Source: a virus
Direction: 5' to 3' (one strand)
DNA length: 24,353 nucleotides
Virus record (IMG/VR): IMGVR_UViG_3300025508_000148
Span: 1 to 24,353 of that record
The notes under the pieces are model-generated. The model made no database searches. It saw only the letters and a list, made by a program, of their open reading frames with translations, and had not been told where the DNA came from. Position 1 is the first letter of the stretch. The number at the start of each line of letters is the position of its first letter. The position numbers and the translations under genes were made by a program. This document shows, piece after piece, positions 7,392 through 15,908 of the stretch.

Positions 7392-8039
7392 TTATATGCC
7401 AGTTGTTGTCGCAGTAGTTTGAGAATCAAACCGTGCGCTAGTTGCATTATGGTGAGCGTTCAAACGAACGATAAGCGGGATACCAGCGGCTGCGAAGTCG
7501 GTGTTACCTGCGTCGTCCTGAATGCCAACAATGCGCAACGGCAGAGTAGCCGTAGTAGCAATGGTGGATACACCCAATGAAGCGGTTGAGTTACCTACGG
7601 TAGAGCCAGCGCGAGCTGAAGTACCCAGCGAAGCATTGGCGAACACGGCGGCTTGTGCCGTAGCACGGTCAGTCAAAGTTGCGTCGGACGAAACTTTAAA
7701 CAACTGATTAGGGTTGTCGGCAACGAAGGCTTTAACCGGGTGGTTAGTGTCTACGCTTACAGAACCCGAACCGGGCCAATAACTGATCCAGATTGGTTTC
7801 TTAGAAACCGAATCGACATATTCAACGCCCATCAGGACACCAAGGGCGGGCACAGTGCCGCCCGCCGTATCACCAGCTTGATCAATAGTGCCCGCTGAAG
7901 TGGGTACACAGATTGAAAACTGGTAAATAGCATTGGTGTTGTTGGAAGCGATCTCATACTGGGTTACACCAGTAGAGTTAACGCCGCTGCCAACTATCCC
8001 GATAGGTCGAAGACCATAGGCAGTATTTTGATTTGCCAT
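7392..8039 (-). CDS. Putative capsid decoration / head stabilisation protein
   Basis: The 215-residue protein starts MANQNTAYGLRPIGIVGSGV, a start I recognise from proteins encoded next to the capsid gene in many marine phages. The remainder is beta-rich (VPALGVLMGVEYVDSVSKKP, WISYWPGSG) with an Ala/Ser/Thr-rich stretch (about residues 129-167). It ends in LPLRIVGIQDDAGNTDF and IPLIVRLNAHH. Its location, directly before the capsid gene, and its composition suggest a protein that coats or cements the capsid. AGGAG lies nine bases before the ATG. Whether it is a true decoration protein would need structural data. Confidence 0.72.
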   Translation of the reverse strand: MANQNTAYGLRPIGIVGSGVNSTGVTQYEIASNNTNAIYQFSICVPTSAGTIDQAGDTAGGTVPALGVLMGVEYVDSVSKKPIWISYWPGSGSVSVDTNHPVKAFVADNPNQLFKVSSDATLTDRATAQAAVFANASLGTSARAGSTVGNSTASLGVSTIATTATLPLRIVGIQDDAGNTDFAAAGIPLIVRLNAHHNATSARFDSQTTATTTGI

Positions 8040-8069
8040 CTTAGTTTTCTCCTAAGGGGGCAGCCCATA

Positions 8070-8558
8070 TCATTTTTGAGGGCCGCCAAAAGTTACACGA
8101 GATTGACGGTCAGGTCGACTGATCGTCATCGATGAATGTGCATTCTCTCTCATCATATCGTGATCCACTGCGTCCATTTGGTCCTTACTACGACTATTGA
8201 AGTAGTGTGTCCGCTCGGCAATGGTCTCATCTGGAATTCGAGCGAGAAGCAATCCGCCAACTCCAAACACACCTTGGTACTTACCTGTTTCAACTGTAGG
8301 GGATTCAAAGTCAGGGTACTCGTCCTTTCGGACCAACTCCCAACCTTCCCGTAATTTTGCGCTGACATTCTTCGTGTCGTCAAAGCCACGCGTTTCGGCG
8401 CGAATCCAACGATGTTTAAAGCCGTCAGGGGCAGGTGGTGCATCTAGCATAGACGGTGGGGCCCACGGCTTACGTACAGCCTGTTTGTCCCGAGTTTGGT
8501 TAGCGCGGGAAGCACGGTTGATAGCCGAACCATCAGTAGCATTTTTTCGTTCAGTCAT
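8070..8558 (-). CDS. Conserved head-region protein of unknown function
   Basis: The 162-residue protein has a basic, disordered N-terminus (residues 1-35). A conserved-looking core follows: DGFKHRWIRAETRGFDDTKN, VSAKLREGWELVRKDEYPDF and GVGGLLLARIPDETIAERTHY. This core resembles a family found between scaffold and capsid genes in marine phages. The C-terminal part is polar. An AAGGAG sequence precedes the ATG. The position suggests a head assembly or minor head role, but I know no assigned activity. Confidence 0.7.
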   Translation of the reverse strand: MTERKNATDGSAINRASRANQTRDKQAVRKPWAPPSMLDAPPAPDGFKHRWIRAETRGFDDTKNVSAKLREGWELVRKDEYPDFESPTVETGKYQGVFGVGGLLLARIPDETIAERTHYFNSRSKDQMDAVDHDMMRENAHSSMTISRPDRQSRVTFGGPQK

Positions 8559-8564
8559 ACCTTG

Positions 8565-9437
8565 TTACTCCTTCACGTATTTCGCATATTCTTCAAGCGG
8601 CACACCCAATTTTTTCGCAATTGCGACTTGGCTCGGGGTGAGACGGACCTTTCTATTACTGCGCGCAGATGGGGCTCTTGAAGCTCCAATCACCGTCTGA
8701 GCGGGTCGTCTTTCGACGTTTTTTGCGACGCCCCCAAATTTATCGGAGATTCGTCGATCTAGCTCAGTATAGTAGTCTTCGCCCTGTGGGTCAAATCCTT
8801 CGTCTTCTACAAGCTTTTTATGTATGCCAAAGGCGGCATACGTCATCGCTTCGTCCGAACCAAACCATTCATTTCGAGACGCCCATTGCTCTGCCTTAGG
8901 GTCAGGACGCTTAGGCTGTTGAGCCGGCATCGGCTGACGAGCCTGGTGTTGCTGGGCTGCGGCCGCCTGCTGCTGTGCGGCAGAGGCTTGCTGTTGAGAT
9001 CGATCAGATTGCGCTTTAGCTTGATTGGCACGATCCTGCTGGATAGCCAAACCGGTGAGTGCTCGTTGAGCCTCCACGGTAGCTTTGCTGTCACCCATGT
9101 CAATTGCACGAGCTAAATTTGCTTCGGCCTGGGAAATCTGAGTGTTTACGCGGTTGGTGTATTCCGTTACATAGCTGGTATCCAGCTTATTCATCCGTGC
9201 TTTAAGGGCTTGAGACTCACCCTGAACAGCTTGGGCGTAGTTAACCGCTTCTTGCTCACGCCTCTCTGCTTCACGCATCTTCTTAGTAAGACGGCTAATA
9301 CGCTTTTGCGTGGACGTTTCTGCTTTGGAAAACTGGTCGTCAGAGCTTTCGTTATTATCGGACTCGCCGACAACGTCTATCTCTACTTCCGAAGCTTCAC
9401 TTACATCTAGTTCAATTGAATTGTCATCATCTGACAT
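8565..9437 (-). CDS. Phage scaffolding protein
   Basis: The 290-residue protein is strongly charged and helical. An acidic N-terminus (residues 1-40, rich in Asp/Glu) precedes a long coiled-coil region (about residues 45-130). Next is a Gln/Ala-rich linker (QQQASAAQQQAAAAQQ, about residues 148-163), a Pro-rich stretch, and a basic C-terminal helix-rich segment (RSNRKVRLTPSQVAIAKKLG). This matches the layout of internal scaffolds, whose basic C-terminal helix binds the capsid protein. It lies between the portal region and the capsid gene. AAGGAG precedes the ATG. Assignment is by composition, architecture and gene order rather than a catalytic motif. Confidence 0.85.
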   Translation of the reverse strand: MSDDDNSIELDVSEASEVEIDVVGESDNNESSDDQFSKAETSTQKRISRLTKKMREAERREQEAVNYAQAVQGESQALKARMNKLDTSYVTEYTNRVNTQISQAEANLARAIDMGDSKATVEAQRALTGLAIQQDRANQAKAQSDRSQQQASAAQQQAAAAQQHQARQPMPAQQPKRPDPKAEQWASRNEWFGSDEAMTYAAFGIHKKLVEDEGFDPQGEDYYTELDRRISDKFGGVAKNVERRPAQTVIGASRAPSARSNRKVRLTPSQVAIAKKLGVPLEEYAKYVKE

Positions 9438-9447
9438 AGTGCTCTCC

Positions 9448-10014
9448 TTAGTTTAGTTGATGGATGTCTTCGGGGTCCAGAATGGTTGAAAGAACTTCGT
9501 CATCGTTAAGAATCCGAACTTCTCCGCCATCTATTTGAAAGCGAGAGCCTGCATAACGGGCAAATATTACCCATTGCTTCTCTTCGCACCATGCGCCGGA
9601 AGGGAATTTAGTGGTATCTTTGTACGCCAAAGGGCCTACTTTAAGGACATAACCAACTTGAGTGGAGATGTGGTTCTTCTCGCTGGTCTCAGTCGGGATG
9701 AAGATTCCGCCCGTGGTCTTCTCTTTACCACGATAAGGGAGGATCAAGATGCGCCAGCCCGTAGGGTTAGGCATTCTGTCCAAAAGAGTCTTTCCAATAG
9801 AATCCGGGTTAAGGCGAGGCTTTTCCGCGTAAGCCGCAGCTAAGTTATCCGCACCGGTCACAGGATCGACAGTGGGCCTAGCAACTTCTTCTTCTTCAAC
9901 GGGGGCCTGGAGCTTTGCTGCGGAGGCAGCAAGAGACAATTCTCGGTCTCGACTAGAGCTAGAGCTTTTCTTCTCGGGCTCCTTAAAGCGGGGTATTTCG
10001 GGTGATGCGGTCAT
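9448..10014 (-). CDS. GroES-like co-chaperonin with long N-terminal extension
   Basis: The 188-residue protein has a C-terminal half (about residues 84-178) that follows the Cpn10 pattern. GWRILILPYRGKEKTTGGIF corresponds to the roof strand and mobile loop, with a GGIFIP hydrophobic tip like the GGIVL tip of GroES. VGYVLKVGPLAY, WVIFARYAGSRFQIDGGEVR and ILNDDEVLSTI match the remaining conserved strands. Such proteins could cap the host GroEL ring during capsid folding, as T4 gp31 does. The first 80 residues are acidic, Ser/Glu/Pro-rich and absent from ordinary 95-residue GroES. The gene sits between the portal and scaffold genes, which fits a role in head-protein folding. The extension's role is unknown. 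Confidence 0.85.
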   Translation of the reverse strand: MTASPEIPRFKEPEKKSSSSSRDRELSLAASAAKLQAPVEEEEVARPTVDPVTGADNLAAAYAEKPRLNPDSIGKTLLDRMPNPTGWRILILPYRGKEKTTGGIFIPTETSEKNHISTQVGYVLKVGPLAYKDTTKFPSGAWCEEKQWVIFARYAGSRFQIDGGEVRILNDDEVLSTILDPEDIHQLN

Positions 10015-10205
10015 ATAGATTGTTCCTGTTTATCTAGCAGGCGTTTTAATTCCTGTTCCACGTGATTAAGGCTTTCTAGGTTTCCCATAAGCTCACGATA
10101 TTGTTCCATAGATTTGACATTCCCAAATATCATTAGGTCTGTCACACCTTGGCGTCGTTCTCTCAGAATCCGAAAAACTGACTCTGCAACATAAAGTTCG
10201 TCCAT
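10011..10205 (-). CDS. Small helical protein of unknown function, 64 residues
   Basis: The sequence is a nearly continuous amphipathic helix (residues 3-17 and 31-62), ending in NHVEQELKRLLDKQEQSI. It is charged and without Cys. Short coiled-coil proteins of this type occur in marine phages next to the portal and scaffold genes. Its stop codon overlaps the GroES-like start by four bases (ATGA), suggesting coupled expression. The upstream 81-bp gap to the endolysin stop holds no further gene. A role in head assembly is a guess. Confidence 0.62.
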   Translation of the reverse strand: MDELYVAESVFRILRERRQGVTDLMIFGNVKSMEQYRELMGNLESLNHVEQELKRLLDKQEQSI

Positions 10206-10286
10206 TTACTTCTCGCATATAATCAAACAATGTCCGATATAATCCTATCACAACTTATATACGAAGGGCTAGGACAAACTATGCGA

Positions 10287-10757
10287 TTATGCGATTTTCT
10301 CGAAATGTGGAGCATCTATAAAAGGTCGACGTCCCTGCGACCGTCGTATATCTATGTAAGCGTTCATTGCATCAGCCGAAGTCCCTTTGTAGGTCCGTAA
10401 ATCTCCTTCGGACCACGCGGCGCCCCATTTAACAGCTACGCCCAATTCCTTGGCAGCTTTCTTCATAGCGTCGGCAATGTCGTCATACAAGTTAAGTTCC
10501 CAGACTCCCGCACTACCCACATAAGCCATCAGGTCCACGGCGTGAGAATAGCCGTCTTCCTGAGGTAAGTGCATAGAATTCATGGTCTGAGACCGCCCTG
10601 CAAGAACATGTCCTTCCTGTTCTTCCAGAGTTCGAGTGCCTGCAATACAACCGAAGTCTATCGCAGTCAATTCAATAGCCCGCTTAACCACGGCAACAAG
10701 ATCAGGGTGAACCCCGTCTAAATTGCCTAGGCTGCGTTTTGACAGTCTAAAAGCCAT
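10287..10757 (-). CDS. Endolysin, M15-type zinc peptidase (L-alanyl-D-glutamate endopeptidase-like)
   Basis: The 156-residue protein carries the M15C zinc-site pattern. SMH at 61-63 supplies a ligand His63, GYSHAVDL (69-76) supplies Asp75, and DAPHFE (148-153) supplies His151. Enzymes of this class, such as the T5 endolysin, cut the L-Ala-D-Glu bond in peptidoglycan for lysis. Compared with the usual S-x-H-x3-G-x-A-x-D spacing there are about five extra residues between His63 and Asp75 (PQEDGYS). No signal peptide is present, so a holin is needed for export. The gene is unusually placed among head genes, not beside the holin-like gene. An entry-associated virion lysin is an alternative. Confidence 0.85.
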   Translation of the reverse strand: MAFRLSKRSLGNLDGVHPDLVAVVKRAIELTAIDFGCIAGTRTLEEQEGHVLAGRSQTMNSMHLPQEDGYSHAVDLMAYVGSAGVWELNLYDDIADAMKKAAKELGVAVKWGAAWSEGDLRTYKGTSADAMNAYIDIRRSQGRRPFIDAPHFEKIA

Positions 10758-10761
10758 AAGC

Positions 10762-10962
10762 CTAACAGCTCCAGTACATAAGGCCCTGAGTTGCAGCGCC
10801 TGTGCCGCGAGTCTTCTTCCGACTAGGGGTGTACTCGGCCATCGGGGCAGGGGCCGTTTCGCCGTAAGGAATTCGACCTTGTCCCTTGATGTCTGCGTAT
10901 GGAACGGCTTTTGGTGTTTTAGAAGGAGCAGAACCTTCGGTTTTGATTTTACGGTTTTTCAT
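10762..10962 (-). CDS. Small basic protein of marine-phage type, 66 residues
   Basis: I place the start at ATG 10962, six bases after GAGGGA; a longer upstream frame would overlap the portal gene. The product is MKNRKIKTEGSAPSKTPKAV followed by PYADIKGQGRIPYGETAPAP, ending in KKTRGTGAATQGLMYWSC. The C-terminal RGTGAATxG motif resembles tails of small proteins encoded next to portals in marine phages. It is Lys/Arg/Gly-rich and likely unstructured. It sits between portal and endolysin. Function is unknown. Confidence 0.72.
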   Translation of the reverse strand: MKNRKIKTEGSAPSKTPKAVPYADIKGQGRIPYGETAPAPMAEYTPSRKKTRGTGAATQGLMYWSC

Positions 10963-10972
10963 AAGTATTCCC

Positions 10973-13417
10973 TCAATTACCTTGTTGTTTAAGAATTTCA
11001 CGCTGCATAGCAGCTTGAATGCGGGCTTGCGTCTGTTGCTCTTGTGAAGACAGGCGCTTACCAAATTGTTCTGCACGCGTTGCTTGGTTCTGCGCGTCCA
11101 GATCCAGCTTAGCTTGGTCGATTTGATTATCGGCCGCATCAGACTGAGCTTTTATCTCAAGTTCTTTCTCTTTCAGTGCGATTAACGGATCAGGTCCGCC
11201 GCCACCGCCCGCCAGTTCAACAGACATTTGTTTGACAGCTTGCAGTCCTTCCGCAATCATCTGCGCGGTTAAGCGCTCTATCTCAAGCATCTGTTGCTCA
11301 TCCGCAGGTTGACCGCCCGTCTGTTGGACCTGTTGCAGGTAGGTTACGGCGGCTTTCTCGCGTGCTTCCACCTGGACGTGCTCCATGACATGCTTTTGAA
11401 CCAGCATGGCAACGGCGGGCATACTGCCTACCGATCCGGACGTGCCAAAAATTAAATGTGCTTTGATGTGGGCTTGGTGGTCTTGACCTTCAAAGGCCTT
11501 TAACGGCAACACGTCCAAAGCGTTAATGTTCTCTTGCGCAGGGTCAATAGGCTCAGCTTCTTCCGCCGGCACAGCTTTCATTATGCGCTCAATGTCTGTA
11601 ACACCTAGAGCCTCGTACATGTCACGATATACTTCGTGAATGTTGTGAATCTCCGGTGCTTGAGCCGCGAGCTGCATTTTGGTCTGCGCTAGCATGATTC
11701 GCTGAGCTTGACTGAATACGTTAGGGTTGCTGACAGGGATGACGTCTACTCGGCCATCAAAGTCGGACTGCATGATGGTTTCGTCGCCGCCCGGTACAGA
11801 ATAAGGGTACTCCTGCGGTAAGCTCTCCGACATTACGCGGGACAGGATCTTAAATTCCTGGCGCATGGCATAGTGCAGCCGCTTGTGGACAGCACTCATA
11901 ACTCGCGCACCTTGCTCCATCATTGCCATCGTCGTTCCGACAGCCGCTTGCTGATTACCGTCGCCGACCTTAAGGTCCGTGATAGTAGCAAAACGTTGTG
12001 CGGCATCGACGACAAAGCCCAATAGCTGGAACAATGTTTGATCTGGACCTTTAAACGGCAACGGCATCAGGCTGTCGCGGATAGCGCCACCCGGAGCATC
12101 TACATCACGGAATTCACCAGGCTGTAGTGGTTCGTCGTCATCCCTGATCCGTAGGCCGCGAGCCTTGAAACCAGCCGGAAGGTTAGACAGTGTGCCGGCA
12201 TCGATCAGTTGTCGAAGGGCCGAGGTGGCTGTACGAGACAGACCGCCAATGGTGTGGATCAAGCCGAGGCCATAGAAGCCAAAGCCGGGCAAAAACTTGT
12301 AGTGTGTAAAATATGATATTTTTTTGCGGCGCTCATCGTCTTCACGATAGTTGCGACGAATCGACAATACCTGTCCGTTGTCTTCGGATATGGTGACAAT
12401 ATATGGGATTTTAATTCCCGTGTAATCACCTTCTTCGTCGAGGTCTTCGTAGCCTTCCAGATCAAGGTCGACGTGGCACTCTAAAATAGTACAGTCATAA
12501 TCGATCTGATTTGAATCTTGACCGTCTATTCGACTAAACGCGCCGTCTAAAGAGGACATTTCCTTTTGAGAGGGTATTACCTCTACATCTAAGTACACTT
12601 CCGCAACCTGACGTTTCCGCAGATCGTTTAGCGACATCCGCACAACTTGGGTGATGTTAGGGCACGTCTCAAGGTCGGCCGTCTCATACGGGACCACAAG
12701 GTTCTCCGCAGGGACGAACCTGGATACAGCACGGCCCAACGTCTCATCGTAATATGTTTTCTTAAAGGTAGAACCCGCCAACGGCAAGAAGAACAACATC
12801 TGGTCCATGTCAGGGGTGTATTCTTCCATCTCGTTAGTGATGTAGTAGTTCATAAACTGTTTGACGCGCTGAGCTTGCTGGACCTTGGCGGACGTGGAGG
12901 CGCCCATAACTACTGTACGCACGGGGCCCGATGGCGGCAACAGCTCATTAAAGGCTTGCGCTTGAAACTGTGTGGCAGCTTCCGCTAACAGCGGGTGAGT
13001 CACACCGGAGGCTCCGCGAAAAGGCTGTGTGCGCTCTTCGTAGTTAAAGCCCAGTAGCTCTAAGCCGCTGGAGTACGCTTCTTCCCAATCTTGTCGACTG
13101 GCTTTGTTGGCGTCGAACTCTTCCAACAGCTCAGAGGAAATGCGTTGTAGCTCACGGTCCGGGATTTCTTCGGCAAGGTTTGCGTCAAAGGCCTGGTCTA
13201 GGGCGCGTTGCTCGCTAGGGTCAAAATCAATGGTGACGCCGCCGTCTTCTTCGGGCGTAATCTCAATACCTTCGACATCTTCCACGCTAAGCATGGCCAT
13301 TACGTCGTTCTGAGAATCAGGTAGCTCTAGTTCAAGCTCGGCTGCCATGTCGTCTACGTTTAGCTGTGAGGGGACGTTTCGATCCATCATCCCCGCATTT
13401 GTTTTGCCGTTTGCCAT
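10973..13417 (-). CDS. P22-type portal protein
   Basis: The 814-residue protein is long, like other P22-type portals. An acidic N-terminal extension (about 75 residues) precedes the core. The core reads RQDWEEAYSSGLELLGFNYE, with FRGASGVTHPLLAEAATQFQ (about residues 133-152), TYYDETLGRAVSRFVPAENL, YFTHYKFLPGFGFYGLGLIH and QLIDAGTLSNLPAGFKARGL. These segments are characteristic of podophage portals with a barrel helix region. A GlyGly-rich linker precedes a Gln-rich coiled coil at the C-terminus. The portal forms the dodecameric DNA entry channel at one capsid vertex and docks TerL during packaging. AGGAG lies six bases before the ATG. It follows a gene of unknown function and TerL, as expected. 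Confidence 0.93.
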   Translation of the reverse strand: MANGKTNAGMMDRNVPSQLNVDDMAAELELELPDSQNDVMAMLSVEDVEGIEITPEEDGGVTIDFDPSEQRALDQAFDANLAEEIPDRELQRISSELLEEFDANKASRQDWEEAYSSGLELLGFNYEERTQPFRGASGVTHPLLAEAATQFQAQAFNELLPPSGPVRTVVMGASTSAKVQQAQRVKQFMNYYITNEMEEYTPDMDQMLFFLPLAGSTFKKTYYDETLGRAVSRFVPAENLVVPYETADLETCPNITQVVRMSLNDLRKRQVAEVYLDVEVIPSQKEMSSLDGAFSRIDGQDSNQIDYDCTILECHVDLDLEGYEDLDEEGDYTGIKIPYIVTISEDNGQVLSIRRNYREDDERRKKISYFTHYKFLPGFGFYGLGLIHTIGGLSRTATSALRQLIDAGTLSNLPAGFKARGLRIRDDDEPLQPGEFRDVDAPGGAIRDSLMPLPFKGPDQTLFQLLGFVVDAAQRFATITDLKVGDGNQQAAVGTTMAMMEQGARVMSAVHKRLHYAMRQEFKILSRVMSESLPQEYPYSVPGGDETIMQSDFDGRVDVIPVSNPNVFSQAQRIMLAQTKMQLAAQAPEIHNIHEVYRDMYEALGVTDIERIMKAVPAEEAEPIDPAQENINALDVLPLKAFEGQDHQAHIKAHLIFGTSGSVGSMPAVAMLVQKHVMEHVQVEAREKAAVTYLQQVQQTGGQPADEQQMLEIERLTAQMIAEGLQAVKQMSVELAGGGGGPDPLIALKEKELEIKAQSDAADNQIDQAKLDLDAQNQATRAEQFGKRLSSQEQQTQARIQAAMQREILKQQGN

Positions 13418-13425
13418 TCTAGCTC

Positions 13426-14226
13426 CTAATAATAATCATCTGGTATGAAATAGCCGGAGTTGTCACGAGGGTAGTATACATCGGGACCGGTTTCCGGACT
13501 TCTGAAATTTTTACGCCATCGGGGCTTATCCGAGGGAGTATCTTGCTCTTCCGGCTTTCTGCCTAAGATGACATTTAACTGCTCGAAGATGCGGTTGTCT
13601 ACCGCCTCGGTTATTTGTGCGGGCGTGGCGTTGATGCCAGCCTTCTTAAATAGGTCTATACCGATAGCGTTGTTGCGCAGATCCATTGCCTTGTGCAACC
13701 GGTTACCGAAGAATCCTTCGTGGACCATGCCTACACGTTTGGCGGTTTTTGGTCCATACCCACTGGCCGTAAGGGCCGAGCCTAGCATATGTGCTCGCGT
13801 ATCTTCTAGCTCTTGCGGAGTTGGCATATCGTCGCGTGGGCGTGTAAAGCGAGTTTTACCGCCAGCAAGGTTAATGCCACCAGTGCCGTCAGGCATAGCT
13901 TCAGTAGGGTAATTGTAATCCGACGCAAGCTGTTCGAAAAAAGATTCGCCATCGGGGTACAGAGTCTCGCGCATAGATTCATTAGGTCGACCAGACCGTC
14001 GTACAGCATCGATGACATCACCGTCCGCCATATCAATTGCCCCTTCTGGCGCATCTGACCAAAGTCTATCCGCCACAAACGCGCCAACACCCTGCTCTTC
14101 ATACTCAGGCTCCTGATAAAACTCTTGCATATCATCCGTCGGAACGTCTAAACTTACCGTCGCGCCGCCGTTTTTGTAATACGAGACATGGCCCCCTGCG
14201 CCAAGGTTCACCCTGTTTTCGTTCAT
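13426..14226 (-). CDS. Hypothetical protein between terL and portal; conserved-looking C-terminal domain
   Basis: The 266-residue protein has a disordered, acidic N-terminal half (LDVPTDDMQEFYQEPEYEEQ). A helical domain spans about residues 137-210: LEDTRAHMLGSALTASGYGP, KTAKRVGMVHEGFFGNRLHK, AMDLRNNAIGIDLFKKAGIN. The HMLGSAL...GYGP...H-E...MDLRNNAIG arrangement resembles a domain I recall from phage internal or accessory proteins (DUF6973-like), unverified. The C-terminus is rich in Arg, Pro and Tyr. It lies between terL and portal, 8 bp from the portal start, with AAGGA before its ATG. Possible roles include a portal-associated or ejected protein, but no function is shown. Confidence 0.6.
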   Translation of the reverse strand: MNENRVNLGAGGHVSYYKNGGATVSLDVPTDDMQEFYQEPEYEEQGVGAFVADRLWSDAPEGAIDMADGDVIDAVRRSGRPNESMRETLYPDGESFFEQLASDYNYPTEAMPDGTGGINLAGGKTRFTRPRDDMPTPQELEDTRAHMLGSALTASGYGPKTAKRVGMVHEGFFGNRLHKAMDLRNNAIGIDLFKKAGINATPAQITEAVDNRIFEQLNVILGRKPEEQDTPSDKPRWRKNFRSPETGPDVYYPRDNSGYFIPDDYY

Positions 14227-14248
14227 GCGCAGTCCTTCCAGTCAAAAG

Positions 14249-15712
14249 TTAATAATAAACGCGTACTTTAGCACTGTTTTCGTCATCTTCCCAGTCATCC
14301 GTGGGGAGGCGCACGAAATTGCCCTGCCTGTAGCGCATTAAGGCCTGCGTCATACTATCGACCAAGTCATCAAACTCGCCGTTAGGGAATGCGGCCACTT
14401 CTTCTACTAGCTCATCTGCCCACGTCTCATCAGGGACCCAGACCATTCCGGCTTCAAACAGAGGCGACACGCTGTGCAATCGAGACACTTTGTCGTTGCC
14501 GCGACTAGGGGTAAAGTTTACCACAGGTATGCCCATGGCACGCAATTCCTGCGTAAGGGGCGTTCCGCTGGCTTTAGCCTCGATAATAACTGTATCAGGT
14601 TCCCAGAATCCGTACAATTCTAACGCAACTTGCTTCAGTTCCGGGAAGTCCCAACGACCCTTCTTACTGTCCAGCAAAATTAAGTTTGGACCGCTACCAC
14701 CTTCATTTGGATAAAATACCCCCCATGTCGTAATCGCCGAATAATCCGCCGTCTCTTTCTTAGAAAACGCTGTATCGTAACTCTGGATGACGAATTCGAG
14801 CTGGGGGACCCTGTCTTTTTCCCACAACTTCCACCACTCACGCTTAATGATGGCGTTCTCTTCGCCCGTGGGGTTCTGCTGATACTGCGCATTCCACTTG
14901 CTCTGAGGGATAGATGCGCGGACCGAGATCAGATCCTCAAGGCTCCAATACTCAGGCCAGCATGGCGTGCCGTCATCAAAGATGGCCGGCAGCTCGACAA
15001 CTTCCCACTGATCGGCTAACGGATCTTTAGCCATAGACCGCATCAATTGACCCGTCATATCCTTCTCAGACCAGCGTGTCTGGACCAATACAATCGAACC
15101 GCCAGGCTGTAACCGCTGACGAGGGCCACCGGTATACCAGTCCCATGCGTCATCAAAGCCTGCCGCCGACATGGCCGTTTGCTCCGAGTGCGGGTCATCA
15201 ATAATGATTAAGTCGCCACCACGGCCCGCGAGGTTAGAACCTACGCCCACGGCATAGTACATTCCCCCGGCGCTCGTGTCCCACCGCCCTGAGGCCTTGC
15301 TGTCCGCAGCCAGCTTGACGTCCGGGAACACGTCTCGATACACGTCAGTATCTAACAAGTTCTTCGTTTTACGACCAAAGTTTACCGCGAGCTCCGTCGT
15401 GTGCGTCGCTTGAATGATCTTCATAGCCGGATTCTTACCCATCATCCACGCCGGAAACAAGAAAGATGCGAACTCGCTCTTCGTGTGCCGTGGGGCCATG
15501 TTAATGATAAGTCTCTTTAGCTCACCGCTTGCGACCCGTTCTAGCTTGTCCGCGATGATTTTGTGATGTCGACCGGCAATGAACTCTGGCCACATAACTT
15601 TTACAAAATTTAAAAAATTATTTTGGCATGCCTCGTTTTTATCAAGCTGCGCGAGTCGTAACTCAAGCTTAAGCTTCTTTTCTGCTAGCTCAGGATTACT
15701 GGCTGAATTCAT
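14249..15712 (-). CDS. terL: Terminase large subunit, ATPase and nuclease
   Basis: The 487-residue protein powers DNA packaging and cuts the concatemer. The Walker A-like motif APRHTKSE is at 73-80, Walker B IIIDDPH at 169-175 and the coupling motif QTRW at 211-214. The C-terminal RNase H-like nuclease has Asp313 (QSYDTAF), Asp323, Glu378 (IIEAKASG) and Asp449/Asp452 (EFDDLVDSM). I chose ATG 15712, preceded by AAGGGG and overlapped by the stop of a short upstream frame (ATGA), over the GTG at 15757. The P-loop lacks a classic GKS but has the terminase variant. TerS is encoded about 2.9 kb upstream, separated by small cassettes and a GC-rich repeat, which is an unusual distance. Confidence 0.96.
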   Translation of the reverse strand: MNSASNPELAEKKLKLELRLAQLDKNEACQNNFLNFVKVMWPEFIAGRHHKIIADKLERVASGELKRLIINMAPRHTKSEFASFLFPAWMMGKNPAMKIIQATHTTELAVNFGRKTKNLLDTDVYRDVFPDVKLAADSKASGRWDTSAGGMYYAVGVGSNLAGRGGDLIIIDDPHSEQTAMSAAGFDDAWDWYTGGPRQRLQPGGSIVLVQTRWSEKDMTGQLMRSMAKDPLADQWEVVELPAIFDDGTPCWPEYWSLEDLISVRASIPQSKWNAQYQQNPTGEENAIIKREWWKLWEKDRVPQLEFVIQSYDTAFSKKETADYSAITTWGVFYPNEGGSGPNLILLDSKKGRWDFPELKQVALELYGFWEPDTVIIEAKASGTPLTQELRAMGIPVVNFTPSRGNDKVSRLHSVSPLFEAGMVWVPDETWADELVEEVAAFPNGEFDDLVDSMTQALMRYRQGNFVRLPTDDWEDDENSAKVRVYY

Positions 15713-15816
15713 AGGGGCCCCTTGGTCTTTATTGACGAATATCGGATTGCGGCACACGGCTCACGGGACTGATTATATGCGATTTTTTGCACAAATATAA
15801 GACAGTTAACGTTCAT
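15709..15816 (-). CDS. Possible short upstream reading frame coupled to terL
   Basis: This 35-residue frame (MNVNCLIFVQKIAYNQSREP...) begins seven bases after AGGA. Its stop overlaps the terL ATG by four bases (ATGA), a geometry typical of translational coupling. It has a short hydrophobic start and an otherwise polar, basic sequence with no known motif. A TATAAT lies inside it (15772-15777), so a promoter within the frame could bypass it. It may be a leader peptide for terL or chance. Confidence is low because of size. Confidence 0.3.
   Translation of the reverse strand: MNVNCLIFVQKIAYNQSREPCAAIRYSSIKTKGPL
15772..15777 (-). promoter_or_regulatory. Possible -10 element upstream of terL
   Basis: A perfect TATAAT lies 60 bp before the terL ATG on the minus strand. 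The sequence 17 bases upstream (TTATAT) is only a weak -35 match. It could start the packaging and head transcript. Confidence 0.35.
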
Positions 15817-15908
15817 TCGTTTTTCCTGATGAATATTCGAGAGAAACCTGGCCCTTGCACCCGGTGGGTGGACCGGGGCGGCCTCGCTGCGCTCGAGCAA
15901 TTCTGGTC

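Noticed and set aside
10279-10296. Repeated TATGCGA motif (10279-10296, 15775, 18286-18300, 22978) as a regulatory element
   Set aside because: The 7-mer also occurs inside coding regions (about 3613, 8581 and 17456), so it is only slightly more frequent than expected and not confined to gaps.
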